DNA of 64,000 bases from Diploptera punctata (GCA_030220185.1 JASPKZ010004560.1:372001-436000), one strand, 5' to 3'. Positions 41,206-51,984 are shown, counted from the first letter of the stretch. Numbers and translations are program-made. The notes: generated by a model from the sequence alone, not told the origin.

Positions 41206-42037
41206 CTTCTTACTCATTGGCACTATCGAATCCTAGGTTCATGGCCGCGCGCACATAAGCTCTCCATACATCCCTATTCTGAGCTAATGCTTTCGAATCA
41301 TTCCCTGTATAATCTACTTCCCTCAAATTATAGTTGTTGTTATATCCCCACCTCATTCTTAATCTACCAACTGGGCGTTTTCCCTCTGGCTTTCCTTCAA
41401 GAAGCATCCATGCAAATCTTTCATTCCCCATATGTGCAACATGTCCTGCCCATCGCAGTCTATGAGACTTAACTGTTCTTATTATATCTGGCTTTCTATA
41501 AAGCATGTAGTTCATTGTTGTGTAGTCTTCTCCATTCACCTGTCTGTTCATCTCTCTTTGGTCCAAAATTTTTCCTAAGTACCTTATTCTCGAAAACTCG
41601 TAATCTCCTTTCCTCCCTTAAAGTAAGAGTCCATGTTTCGCACCCATATAATATAACTGGTAGAATAATAGTTTATATATTTTCAGTTTAACGTTTTTTG
41701 AAAGGAGTTGGGACATCAAGAGTCTCTGCAATGCATAATAGCACGCATTTCCAGAATTGAGCCTATGTTTAATTTCTTTGTGCATCTCATTCCTATTTGT
41801 GATTATTGTTCCTAGGTATTTGAATTCAGCCAATTCCTCAAAATTTCCCTCATTTGTCATTAGCTGTCCATTTCCATTATATAATGTATTTCTACGTGTG
41901 AACATATATTTAGTTTTATTGATATTTACTTCCAGTCCTAATTTCTTAGTGTTACTCAATAGTGTGTGCGTGTTGTCCCTTAGTATCTCCTCGCTATCGG
42001 CCAATAGTACTACATCATCAGCATATATGACCATATT
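41206..42037 (-). pseudogene. LINE-A C-terminal half, well preserved
   Basis: Minus strand, about 830 bases from motif C to the 3' end. The 41618-42034 run encodes YADDVVLLADSEEILRDNTH, KLGLEVNINKTKYMFTRRNT, GNFEELAEFKYLGTIITNRN and NACYYALQRLLMSQLLSKNV. The 41210-41566 run encodes LYRKPDIIRTVKSHRLRWAG and KPEGKRPVGRLRMRWGYNNN. It is truncated exactly at the YADD codons, near where the 15.6 kb copy is interrupted; probably coincidence. Confidence 0.9.
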
Positions 42038-42780
42038 ATTTTAATTGTTTTATTATAATCCACAATTGAAATTTTAACTTTCATCTTTTTTTATTACAGA
42101 GTTTTTTATCTCTTCTAGAAATTCCAGCTGAACAACTCCAAAATGCATTTCTGCAGAATTTAATTTACTTATTGTTCTAGATTTTAATTCTCATGTTTCT
42201 GCACTGTATGCAATTGTTTGTACTATTGAATTAAGAATATTTGTTTTTGTTTGAAAACTTATATTCTGATCCCATAAAACACCATTTAATTATGATATTG
42301 AATTTTTATCTTATTTATCCTCTCTTTCAATTCAGCATCCATTCTTCCTTATGCACTAATTTTGCCCCAAAAATTCGTATTCATCACATGTTTTTATTTT
42401 ATTTTTCCATGTCTGTCATCTAAAACCAGATATTTTGATTTATGTCCTATTACCATATATTTCGTTTTGTCCAAGTTTATTTTTAATCCCTATTTTTTTA
42501 TATTCCTCCTTCAATTTCATGGCCATGTACTCTAAATCTTCGTAGGCCTAATCACCTGCCATCAACATCTGATCATGGGAAAATAGCAACGAATAAACGT
42601 TACCTTCTTCTACCTTTAACCCATAGTTGAATATTTATTTTTCCAATGTGTTAAGGAGTTTTGCAGATATATTTTGAATAAGATCGGCGATAAACAACAT
42701 CCTTGTCTTAAACCTCTAGTAACTCCAAAACCTGATGTAATAGTTTTACCCATTTTTACTGTAGAGTGAGATTCAACATC
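42038..42780 (-). pseudogene. LINE-C-like RT core fragment
   Basis: Minus strand. TRGLRQGCCLSPILFKIYLQ (motif B, near 42700), then a degraded motif C (LLFSHDQMLMAGD, where the usual A-D-D reads S-H-D), ...EDLEYM, KIGI-K-NKLGQ, VIGHKSKYLV-like and CDEYEFLGQN. Loss of the first catalytic Asp of motif C and many indels mark it as dead. Its right end abuts a (CAT)n at 42777-42801. Confidence 0.7.
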
Positions 42781-42836
42781 ATCATCATCATCATCATCAT
42801 CATACGCCATTCATCAATGTAGGCCAATGTTGACCT

Positions 42837-43182
42837 GTTTCGGTCTCAACTAGACAGTCGTTTCTTGTGGTCGTCGTCCTCATCGGCGATACCGAAGAAC
42901 TGCATTGGGGATTCTATTTGGTGACATTCGGAATACATGTTGCGGCCATATTTCTCTGTAGGTGGATATATTTTCTTCAAAAAGTTTAATGTGGAGTTCC
43001 TTTAAAATGTCTTTATTCTACTGGTGGTCAAATAGAGGGTATCCAGCAGTTCGGTACATACATCTCATTTCTGCACCTCTTAATCTGGTGATGTATATTT
43101 TTTTTGGAACCCAGATTTCACTTCCATACAGGGAAGTCGGGAGGGCGAGAGTTTTATGTAATTTGAGTCTTGAATTTGTTTG
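42837..43182 (-). pseudogene. LINE-B-like RT C-terminal region, part 1
   Basis: Complement encodes decayed L-P-C-M-E-V-(K)-S-G-F-Q-K-K-Y..EVQK and TLNFLKKIYPPTEKYGRNMY..SECHQIESPMQFFGIADEDD, the end of an RTE-like C-terminal domain. The same element continues at 43538-43601 and 44777-45056; a SINE and a pogo element split it. Confidence 0.65.
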
Positions 43183-43526
43183 TGTCCCGCGCCGTAGCCG
43201 AGCGGTTAAGGTAGGAAGCCTTGGCGCAGAGCTACGGGACTTGCGCTGGTTCGAGTCTCCATGGGGGAAGAGATTTTCTCATGGTAATTCGGCCAGTATG
43301 GGACCGGTGCCCACCCAGCATCGTGAGGCAATTGGGTAGCTACAATAAGTAGCGGCTCCAGGTTGAGGAACAAGCTATAAGGGCTGGGGGACTCGACATG
43401 CTAACCACATGTCACCCCTACACTGGCTGTTGATCATCTACCTCTGTGATTGACACATGTGGATGTGAAGGGCCAGCAGCCGGCTGGTAAAAGGGCAACC
43501 GCTGAAAAAGGAAAGACCCTCAATCG
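43183..43526 (+). mobile_element. SINE-3, full copy with 11 bp target duplication
   Basis: tRNA-derived: A box TAGCCGAGCGG (43195) and B box GGTTCGAGTCT (43248), resembling a Leu/Ser-type tRNA head. The body has GGCCAGTATGGGACCGGTGC and CACATGTGGATGTGAAG. Flanked by GAATTTGTTTG at 43172-43182 and 43527-43537. Inserted in a LINE-B-like element. Confidence 0.92.
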
Positions 43527-43537
43527 GAATTTGTTTG

Positions 43538-43601
43538 TACAAGAGAGGTTTTAAAACATTTTTATTATGTCTGATATATGGGAAAACATGTGAGGTTTAT
43601 A
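43538..43601 (-). mobile_element. LINE-B-like element, part 2
   Basis: Short stretch between the SINE and the pogo element; complement continues the C-terminal coding region, decayed. Confidence 0.55.
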
Positions 43602-44776
43602 CAGTAAAACTTGTTTAATCCGGAACGCGAATAATGCGGAAATCTGTCCAATGCGAATAAATTTATTGGTTCCGGCAAAATAATAGTAATTTTACGTGTT
43701 TTTATTTTGTATAAAACGGAATCTGTCCAACGCGGAAATGGAAGGATATTTCAACACAATTCATGAAAGAAAATGTTTATAAGGCGGAAAGATAGAGAGA
43801 GAAATAAATTAGTTTCCACTTCATTGAATTTCCATTAGTCGAATTAACAATAAGTGGTGATTCCTGCGCGCCGGGTGAAGTAGAGTTTCTACCTATATCT
43901 GAAATTTTCTTTCGGCCTCACTGCACACTCGTTTTGCGAAATACAGGTTCGTTTAACAAATATTTGGCGTGTGACTTCTGTCTTACAAGTAACCAGTGCA
44001 CTGTAAAATCTTAAATTAGTTTAAGATCTGAGACTGGTTGTATACGTATCTTTCACCCGGTAGCGTTCTGAATTTACGGAATAAAGATGGCTAAATCGTA
44101 TGTATAATTGTCATTAAACGAAAAATTGAAATTGATTGAAGATAAAGAAATACTAACTCTCAGTACGCGAAATAATGACTAAATTTAAATGTGCTAAGAC
44201 CAAAGTTTATGATATTTTAAAGCACAAAAAATGAATGAATGGGCATACGGAAATGGCAAAAAAATTATGAACTCAACGATGTATGGAGTGTTTTACATGT
44301 CCACGACCAAATCTCCAAATTTCCGGACCGATGCTCCAAAGTCAAGCTCCAGCTATTGCTATATCCCAAGGGAATAACGATTTCAAGGCATCTTCAGATT
44401 TATTGTGGACAGTTTTAAAGACGACACATGTAGTGTGGAATGAAATGTGCTGTAAATCAAAGGATGTGGACGAAAGTATAGTTAGTGAATGGAAACCGAA
44501 ACTGCATACTTTAATGTCCGGATACGCGCCTAAGAGACATTTTTAACGCTGACGATACTGGAATGTTTTTTTCGCGCATTACCGTCGAAGTCCCTCGTCC
44601 ATACTATACTTCACTTTCCAACGGCAGAGGAACTACAATTAATCCAAGGTACATACGAAGACTTATACGTTGCTCTATAATCTAAGATTGGTTAATATTT
44701 TTTTTATAATGTGGTGTGTTGTCTAACGTGGAAAAAAATTGGTCCCCTGCGATTACACTTTGAACAAGTTTTACTG
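43602..44776 (+). mobile_element. pogo/Tigger-like element, 1,175 bp
   Basis: Ends CAGTAAAACTTGTTTAA and complement CAGTAAAACTTGTTCAA with TA on both sides (43600-43601, 44777-44778). The subterminal region repeats AATGCGGAAATCTGTCCAA-type words. The interior holds a truncated transposase; the catalytic core past the first Asp is deleted. Confidence 0.9.
44084..44660 (+). pseudogene. Tigger/pogo transposase, truncated
   Basis: MAKSYV, stop, LSLNEKLKLIEDKE and KFKCAKTKVYDILKHK make up the N-terminal HTH. The 44283-44546 frame carries the CENP-B-type DNA-binding half: PNLQISGPMLQSQAPAIA, NNDFKASSDLLW, THVVWNEMCCKSKDVDES and KPKLHTLMSGYAPK. A shifted frame continues IFNADDTGMFF (first catalytic Asp) and RALPSKSLVH, after which about 60% of the DDE domain is missing. 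Start and frames are family-guided. Confidence 0.85.
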
Positions 44777-45056
44777 TATTAAGATCGTTCTCGCCTTGAT
44801 AGGAGATGTTACATCGTAGGTAGGAGAAATTATTTACTTGCTCTAAAATCATATTCTCAATCACTATTTTGCTACGTACTGAATCGTTGCCTCGGAATTC
44901 CATTACTTTGGTTATCAGTTGAAATTTTCATACCATAGTATTTTATGATGTTATGTAGAGTAAATGAGCTTTTCTGTAGCATATCTTCTGATTCAGCAAT
45001 TACTATCTGGTCGTCAGCAAGTTCATTGCGTTAAGTTTGCTATTTGCTATATGGGA
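44777..45056 (-). pseudogene. LINE-B-like element, part 3 (RT motif C)
   Basis: Minus strand: LADDQIVIAESEDMLQKSS (motif C with Asp-Asp present), LHNIIKYYGMKIST, then MEFRGNDSVRSKIVIENMIL and QVNNFSYLRCNISYQGENDL. It parallels LINE-B FADDVII..KTMAFRGRDPVRSKIILEN..FKYLGCDV. Confidence 0.8.
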
Positions 45057-45183
45057 TTCATCATATAACTTTTTTTTTGCGCGCGATAGTGCGTTTTGTC
45101 GCATTTACAGCAATGGCGAACATGATTGACAGTTCAACTTCCTACATTTCGGGGTTGTCAACCTAAATATCTATACTGTAATA

Positions 45184-46459
45184 CAGGGTTGTTTCCGATC
45201 TCCGATAACGATTTGCCAAGTAGACTGTGACGTTGGAGTACGAGTCATCAGGACAGCAGGAGTGTGCGAGGTGATCAAACCAGTTAGTGTGCTGCTTCTG
45301 TTACACTCGCACGCGTGTTGCTCTCATAACGCCTAAGAAGATAGACCCGTTTTGCGAAGGATACTTTACTGCCTTTCCGACGCTAATTATAGTTATTCCG
45401 CGATTATTGAGGCTTGCAAAAACGTTATTTTATGGTGTCAAAGTGTGGAATTAGCTCAGTGCTTAATAAAAAGGGAAAGGGTCGCTTGGGATTAATTCCA
45501 AAAGGGAAGAAACGGGAAAATCCACGACCTGCTACTACCCGCACCCCAGATGTAATTAGAAAGGTCAAGGTCCTTATCTCTGGTGGTAACCCTGCCACAC
45601 AAAGGGTGATTTCGAACAGATTGGGAATATCCCTTAAAACTCTAAACACCATAATAAACAAAGATTTAAACATTGAGAAGCGCCACAAAAGCAGGGTTCA
45701 TAAATTGTTGCCACGTCACATTGCCGAATGCCGCACCAACAGCAGGAAACTATGAAAAGCACATGGCAGGAGAAAATGGAAATTTTTGGTCACACTTGAT
45801 GAAGCATATGTTTATCTAGGGGCAATTTACTATAGAGAAAGGTGTGAAACAAATTTCAAATGTGGTATGCCGAATGCAGACAAAGTTTCTCCAATGGATT
45901 TATGGTCATCGCGGGATATTGCTACAATGAAAAACTGACCATTCGTAGAGTAGCTAAAAAGGCAAAATCAACTCCCAGTACTACCAGGAAGACGTTCTCA
46001 CCCCAATTTACCCAACTGAAATCCCAGCTCTCTATGGTACAGACAAAAACCAAGTCTGGGTGCACCAAGACAAAGCCTCCAGTCACACTTCGGGTTCAAT
46101 CCTGACATTCCTGGAGAAATGGAGCAGGAAACTGGAATACATGCTATTCCATTCAGCAACATCCCAGTGAAGTCTCCTGATGCATCACCGATGGAGTTTG
46201 TGCCTTTGGGCTCTTCAAACGGGCACTGGGAAACAGGCATCCTCGAACAATAGACGGTCTCTAGAAAGCATATAAAGAGGAGTGGGAACTTCTAGACGTG
46301 GCTGTGCTCGTAAGAGTATTCTGCAGCGGAAACTCCGATGCCGAACCATAGCTCGGGTGAAGAGCCATCAATTAGAGCATGCTCGATGGTGGAGACACGG
46401 CTATCCTTAAGGTAAAACTTAAAAATCATTTGTTATCAGAGATCAGAAACAACCCTCCG
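45184..46459 (+). mobile_element. Tc1/mariner-superfamily element, 1,276 bp
   Basis: Left end CAGGGTTGTTTCCGATCTCC, right end complementing C(G)GAGGGTTGTTTCTGATCTC; similarity continues through GATAAC. TA at 45182-45183 and 46460-46461. One transposase pseudogene inside. Confidence 0.9.
45432..46260 (+). pseudogene. Tc1/mariner-superfamily transposase pseudogene
   Basis: Start at ATG of MVSKCGISSVLNKKGKGRLG. HTH region VKVLISGGNPATQRVISNRL and GISLKTLNTIINKDLNIEK. Stop at 45753, then in frame KWKFLVTLDEAYVYLGAIYY (first catalytic Asp near 45798), a shift, SFSNGFMVIAGYCYNEKLTI, a further shift, ALYGTDKNQVWVHQDKASSH (second Asp near 46058) and IPVKSPDASPMEF, where the third position reads Glu. 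The long VTLDEAYVYL block and HQDKASSHT set it apart from classical mariner and Tc1; I recall a related arthropod group but give no name. Confidence 0.82.
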
Positions 46460-46520
46460 TATTACGTATTACAAATCGCGTGTGGTAAGTAAAGCCACTG
46501 CTTTCTATGTATACTACATA

Positions 46521-47430
46521 GAGGAACTTCGGTAATTTGGACCCCTGTTTTGAACTTGTCGTTTTTCTTCTTTTAATTAAGGGATTTGAATTTTGTTTAA
46601 TTACAGTCATTATCATTAGTGTTGTAACTATGAAATAGCAGTTATTTTATTCAAATATGGAAACCATCTTCATAATTTATAAACATTTTACATTACAAGA
46701 AAGGTCCAATTTAACCTCCATATTCGGATAAAGTGGGCCGCAGAGTCCACCTTAGATTTTAGTATATTTTTAAGTTTATCTACTCTATGAATTTAGACAG
46801 GTACAGATTAATCTGAAAATATTTATGACTGATCATAATAAAAAGCGTTGATATTTATTTAATGTTTTAAAAAATATTGTTGATTATAACATTCACACGT
46901 CATTCAACTGCAGAGAACGACGGTCTTTGGGTTTAGTAAAATTACAAGGATATTAAATAAAGTTAATTAAGTGAATGGTTTTACAGATATCTTCTTCATT
47001 GATAAAACATACGTATTCGTATAAAGTGGACCCACGTCGTCGTGGACGGTCCATATTAATCGAATTCCTTTTTTATGTTTAATTATTTTATGCAGCCACC
47101 ATGTCACATAATATCAAACAAAACCTGTCAGTATATTAAAACAACATTTACATAATGTAATATATTTAGGAGTTTTTTCAATATTTGTAATATTCAATAG
47201 CAGAAATTAAGAATGAATCCTTAGCTTGAGGAAGTTTTAAAATGGTAATTTTCATAAATATCATAAATAAACCCTTCTTCGCACAAATGATAAAGTAAAC
47301 TGGCCTTGAACCCGTCAAAGATGAGAGGAAGAAGTTAAAAAAATATTTTCCGTTCGAGGGCAGCACCAATTAAAGAATATATTAACGGGTCCACTCAAAC
47401 AGAAGGGTGCACATTACGCGAACATCCCTG
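46521..47430. mobile_element. Candidate TIR element (TA target), 910 bp
   Basis: Left end GAGGAACTTCGGTAATTTGG..ACCCCTGTTTTGA; right end complements CAGGGATGTTCGCGTAATGT..ACCCTTCTGTTTGA; TA flanks at 46519-46520 and 47431-47432. Inner copies of TATTCG(G/T)ATAAAGTGG(G/A)CC recur near 46722 and 47011. The ends are diverged, and no transposase motif was found. Confidence 0.5.
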
Positions 47431-47432
47431 TA

Positions 47433-48520
47433 CAATGCATATATAAAAATATCCAACAAAAAGTTGTGTTAATACACATTATACAATACAAATCACTGCA
47501 TTCTAAATGAACTGAACTTTATTTGTAACAATATAAAACAATAAATAAGTACCTGCCGCCATTTTGTCACTGTAGTTGGTCTCACGGCCTTCTGTAGTTT
47601 CAACTAAATAAACATTAACATTAGTCGATTGTTTATAATGAACGCAAGTATTTCCAATAAAGATCTTATTATTTTACTATTACTTATTATTTTGAAAACA
47701 CCATCGCACAAAAAATAATGTACAGCGCACGTTTGTGTAGTGTTTTACAGAATCTCAGAAGTTAAAAACCGAGCGATAGTAATGGTTTTAAACATTTTTC
47801 TCGATTCTATAAAATTCACTTCCCAACCTCGCATCGTAATATTCAATTATTACCTGGATAATGTTTTTAGTTATTGTTACTGCACGTAAAACTTGCCGTA
47901 ATTTAATCAGGGGCACATTGTCCTGTGGGTGATATTGCATGGAACTGTTAGAGCAATCAAGGTTAAAAACCCCAGCGTTAGAGGTAAATAAGCATGGTGC
48001 CCCTAGTACGTTAGAACCACTTTAAAATTTCCCATCACATCAGAATTCGAATCTGCGGCTTCCAGCTAGTAACATGTTTGATAGAGCCAGTAAAATTAGT
48101 TTGTTTTTAAAGAATGGCCATGTTAGGTTGGCTATTGTTTAACGTCTGGATAAATGGAAAATACACGACATTGCACTTGGATTAATTACAAATTATTTTG
48201 GTTATTTGATGGCGTGTAATTTTGCATCCTTTCATTTATGCAGGATTTAGGGGAGGGGTACGAGGGGCTTTGTTGATTACGTAATTAATCCCTGAACCTG
48301 AAATGAACAAACTCTAAAATCCATTTCCAAACAAAAACAACCGCCATTGTTTGTAATCCACGCAAGTGCAAACCCTGACACGTAACAAAAATATAAACAT
48401 AAAGCAATATCACACCAAAATAGCCTATTGAATTGGATAATACTACTTTAAAACTACAAGGTGTCCCTAAACTTCAGCGTCAAAACTAAACTACTAAAAT
48501 AACTTTTTATTTATTATTGA
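47433..48520. other. About 1.1 kb spacer
   Basis: AT-rich, no ORF over 60 codons with any motif, no repeat family recognised. Confidence 0.5.
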
Positions 48521-48524
48521 TTTA

Positions 48525-48745
48525 TTTATTTAGACTGATAAAGTCATGTGGCCTTCTCTTCGACTCACCATGACAAACATATGAAATTTAAGTAAAAAAA
48601 AAACAATAATATTACATCTCTCTCATTCTGAGAATTTTCCTCATCACTCAGGGTTTTCTCCAACCAATCTTAGTAATTAATATGAATTAAAAAGTAACTA
48701 AATAAATATAAATGACTACGGACTTACAGACTAACAGTTTGTAAC
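48525..48745 (-). mobile_element. CR1-like LINE 3' end
   Basis: TTTATTTATTTAGACTGATA and the complement of GAGTCGAAGAGAAGGCCACA form the usual palindrome-plus-tail 3' end. Probably the same element whose coding end is at 49430-49545 and 49904-50035. Confidence 0.6.
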
Positions 48746-49130
48746 AAACAGTCATACATTCCCCTTAATTAAAGTTCTCCGCCGTTCTCTGTACTCTGTG
48801 TCTTCACCTGTTACACCAAATTCCCTCATTGAATTTTGAATGTTGTTCTTCCAGATTGTTCTTGGTCTTCCTTTTCTGTTCGTTCTTTCAATTTTCCATG
48901 CATAGACGGCCTTTGGTAGTCTTCTACCCTGCATTCTTCTTACGTGTCCATACCATTCTAGCCTCCTGTGTTCAATCTCATCCGTTATATTTCTTTCTGT
49001 GTTCATCCATTTTCTAATTTCTGTATTTATAATCTTTTCCAGTCGAGATTTTCTGTCGGTCTTGTCCAAAAATCCATTTCAACTGAAGTTATTCTGTTGA
49101 CATGTTCAAACTTTCGATCCATATAGCATT
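48746..49130 (-). pseudogene. LINE C-terminal fragment (RTE-like)
   Basis: 105 open codons on the minus strand (48752-49069): TDRKSRLEKIINTEIRKWMN, IEHRRLEWYGHVRRMQGRRL and TNRKGRPRTIWKNNIQNSMR. Lies inside the CR1-like 3' UTR, so it may be nested. Confidence 0.75.
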
Positions 49131-49545
49131 ATACTTTGTATTAATATTAAATACTAAACAATAAACTGAACAATAATAAAAATAATGTATAACAATACAA
49201 TAAAATTAAAAACAAGTACAATTAATACTAATGAAAGAAATAAAGGAATAACAGCTCGAATCTACTATCTAATAAAACTAAATACATAGAAAGTAATAAA
49301 CTGTATTGAATTAATCTATCGTTTTTATATATGTAAGAGACATTAGGTAAAAATTAGTAAATGTTAATATTATTTTATTGAATAAAAGAAAAACAAATTA
49401 TTATTGATTGTAAAAAAAACTCAATATTTGTGAAATGTTTCTGTTAATAACTTTATTATCAGTTTGCTTTTAAAAGATGGCAAAGTTTGGCGGTCTCTGA
49501 CATAGGGTGGAAGAGAATTCCATGTTCTAGCAAGAAAAACTGTAA
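49131..49545 (-). mobile_element. CR1-like LINE, coding end and 3' UTR
   Basis: Complement encodes FLARTWNSLPPYVRDRQTLP and SFKSKLIIKLLTETFHKY at 49430-49545. The coding sequence continues upstream beyond the MITE (49904-50035). Confidence 0.75.
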
Positions 49546-49903
49546 AGCGGCCCCTACACGATCAATATTTACTTTAATATATTGCACAATATTTTGTACA
49601 ATAGTATTACTTGGCCAATCCAGACGGTGCAATATTATTGCTCAATAAATTAGTTCCCGGGTGATACTTGTGCAGTCAACATGTAAAATAATAAGAAGAC
49701 AGAATACAGAACTGAAATAGTATTGCGCAATATTGCCAACTGACGACGCAATGTTTACTAGATTGCACAATAAAAATATTTTTTTTGATTGACTCGATAT
49801 ATTGCGCAATCGTTCAATGTGATCTACAGACGCTGAATATCATTGTACAATGTCAATTATTGTGCAATATATTGACGTAAATATTGATCGTGTAGGGGCT
49901 GCT
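49546..49903. mobile_element. 358 bp MITE with about 60 bp inverted repeats
   Basis: AGCGGCCCCTACACGATCAA and complement AGCAGCCCCTACACGATCAA; similarity runs on through AATATTTAC and ATTGCACAATA for about 60 bases. TAA flanks at 49543-49545 and 49904-49906. No coding sequence. Inserted in a CR1-like LINE. Confidence 0.88.
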
Positions 49904-50035
49904 TAAATGATTTCGAGTAATAGGATGTGCGATGAGGAGGGATATAAAGGACAATGTGCTGATGGGATCGGGTATCTATTTTATGTGCATCAGAGAGTCT
50001 AGTGAAGCGGTGTGATAAATAATAAGGTAATGATT
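49904..50035 (-). mobile_element. CR1-like LINE coding part beyond the MITE
   Basis: Complement reads TRLSDAHKIDTRSHQHIV and PPHRTSYYSKSF, directly upstream of the WNSLP block when the MITE is removed (compare PQHRTSHHSMSF at 16.8 kb). Confidence 0.7.
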
Positions 50036-50139
50036 ATCAACTTCCTGAGAAATTAGCTTAGTTTAAGCAGTTAATGAATTACATTTTTTTTCTATTTTCC
50101 ATTTGCCTCGTTAATTCTTTAACTCTAAATACTTCTTCT

Positions 50140-51055
50140 TCTTCTTCTTCTTTACTTCACGGGCTAGGCAAATTGCCTGTTCCGCCTCACAGTTGTTCTG
50201 TCCATCTTTTCACTGGCCTTCCTACATTCCTTGAACCTCTTGGCTTGTAGTTGAATGCTGCTCTTGGCAATCTTGTTACATTCATTCTTTTCACGTGTAT
50301 AAACCATTTCTCTCTATATTCTCTGATTTTCTCATCCAATGCATATATATTTAACTCTGTTCTTATATCTTCATTCCTTATCCGATCCAATCTTGTGCAG
50401 CCTTTTGTTCTTCTAAGGAAGTTCATTTCTGCGCTTTGTATTCTACTTTGCAGTTTTTTGGTCATTACCCAAGTTTCGCTCCCATAAAGTAATGCAGGAA
50501 CTGCCAATGTTTTATAAAACTTCAATCTAGTATATCTTCTTGTTTTATTCTTTAATGTTTTATGTATAGTTCCGCATATAATTTGAAATTTCGACAGTTT
50601 CATATTTATGTCTCTTTCAGTTCTTCTGTTTATAGTAAAATTACAACCCAAATAATTGAAATGTGTTACTACTTCCAGAGGTTTGTTGTCTATTACGATT
50701 TTTGATCTTATATGATCGTTTCCCAAAAATGCCATTATTTTTGTTTTTTTCTTTTGATATTTTGAAATTATATTCTTGGCATAACTGATTTAATTGACGT
50801 AAAGAGTACTGCAAATTATTTTCATTTTCTTGAATAATAACCACATCGTCAGCATACGTTTAATATTTTAAAACGGTCCATTCTTATACCTACATTAACA
50901 ATACTTTTCCAATTTTGGATGATGTCATTAATATATAGATTAAAAAGGGTAGGTGATAAACTACACCCTTATCTTACACCTCTATTTATTAAAATAGCTT
51001 CGGTCTTTGATGTGCCTATATTTACTCTAAATACATGAACACATATTTTACACAT
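50140..51055 (-). pseudogene. LINE-B relative: RT motifs B-C and C-terminal domain
   Basis: Minus strand, 3' tail (CTT)n at 50138-50152. The 50187-50735 run (182 codons) encodes MAFLGNDHIRSKIVIDNKPL, THFNYLGCNF, LAVPALLYGSETWVMTKKLQ, TKGCTRLDRIRNEDIRTELN and RGSRNVGRPVKRWTEQL. Upstream in other frames: ADDVVIIQENENNLQYSL (motif C) and a GCSLSPTLFNLYIND-like motif B near 50970. 5'-truncated near motif B, two frameshifts. Confidence 0.88.
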
Positions 51056-51222
51056 TCATTATATATATGTACAAGGGCTATTAGAATTATTTTATAATTG
51101 TGACTTAAATGTGTTACTTAATCATAGTATTAAGACTTGAAATTGTAAATTTATCTAACATTGTTGAATGCAAGACAAGGTCTTAAGGCCTTAATCTTGC
51201 CAGGCAAAATGAAGTAATAACA
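51056..51222 (+). mobile_element. CR1-like LINE 3' end
   Basis: GTCTTAAGGCCTTAATCTTG then CCAGGCAAAATGAAG and an AAT array: the CR1-like 3' layout, here without coding sequence. Confidence 0.65.

Positions 51223-51306
<84 letters not shown>
51223..51306. repeat. (AAT)n meeting (ATT)n
   Basis: AAT array (to about 51260) changes to ATT (to 51306): an inverted junction of complementary microsatellites that can fold into a hairpin. Confidence 0.95.
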
Positions 51307-51339
51307 GTATTCACGTAGACTTTCACGGCCGGAGTTGCT

Positions 51340-51462
51340 ATGATGATCTTGAAGAAGATTTTCGGGCTGAGGATGCCAGACGCAGTCTCTGGCGAAACGT
51401 CGGGGAACTACAAGCCTCACGACCACGGCCTACAGCCCGAAAATCTTCTTCAAGATCATCAT
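51340..51462. repeat. Perfect 30 bp inverted repeat enclosing a hammerhead-like core
   Basis: Arms 51340-51369 and 51433-51462 are exact complements. Core: CTGAGGA (51367-51373), matching the CUGANGA consensus at every fixed position; stem GCCAGA/TCTGGC (51375-51380/51388-51393) with a 7-base loop; GAAAC (51394-51398); then GTC, a usual hammerhead cleavage triplet. This is the core order of type I hammerhead ribozymes as found in Penelope-like retroelements. Stem III would be minimal, so self-cleavage is unproven. No RT ORF beside it. Confidence 0.6.
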
Positions 51463-51506
51463 CATATTATTATTATTTTATTATTATTATTAATTATTGT
51501 TATTAA

Positions 51507-51778
51507 AAGTAATAAGAACAGTTAAGTTTCTAGATTCCGATGGGCAGAACATGTGACACAAATGGAGAATGAAAGAGGTGCATGGAAGCTTCTTGTAGAA
51601 AAACTAGAGGGAAAACGTCCAGTTGGTAGACTAATGATGAGGTGGGAGAATAACACCCATGATTTGAGGAAAGTAGATTATACAGGGCACGATTGGAAAA
51701 CATTAGCTCAGGATAAGGATTCTGGAGAGCTTATGTCCTCGCGGCCATGAACCTAAGGATTGGATAGTGCCAGTGAGT
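51507..51778 (+). mobile_element. LINE-A 3' fragment
   Basis: IRTVKF*IPMGRTCDTNGE in shifted frames, then ERGAWKLLVEKLEGKRPVGR, MMRWENNTHDLRKVDYTGHD and the 3' end GATAGTGCCAGTGAGTTA, followed by (ATT)n. Confidence 0.85.
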
Positions 51779-51780
51779 TA

Positions 51781-51829
<49 letters not shown>
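51779..51829. repeat. (ATT)n at a LINE-A end
   Basis: ATT array directly at the LINE-A 3' terminus. Confidence 0.95.
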
Positions 51830-51832
<3 letters not shown>

Positions 51833-51984
51833 TGTGACTATTCTAAGTCTGGTTTCAACTTGTAAATGTTCTAACAGAGAACAAATGACTGTTAGCGTCA
51901 TGTTAGCCAACATCATAGTACTAATTTCCGTTATCAGATTGATTTTTTCCTTCTTCTTCTATTTCTTCTTCTTCACATGTTGAT

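Noticed and set aside
42962..43339. 125-codon plus-strand frame
   Set aside because: Crosses the junction of a minus-strand LINE and SINE-3, so it cannot be one gene.
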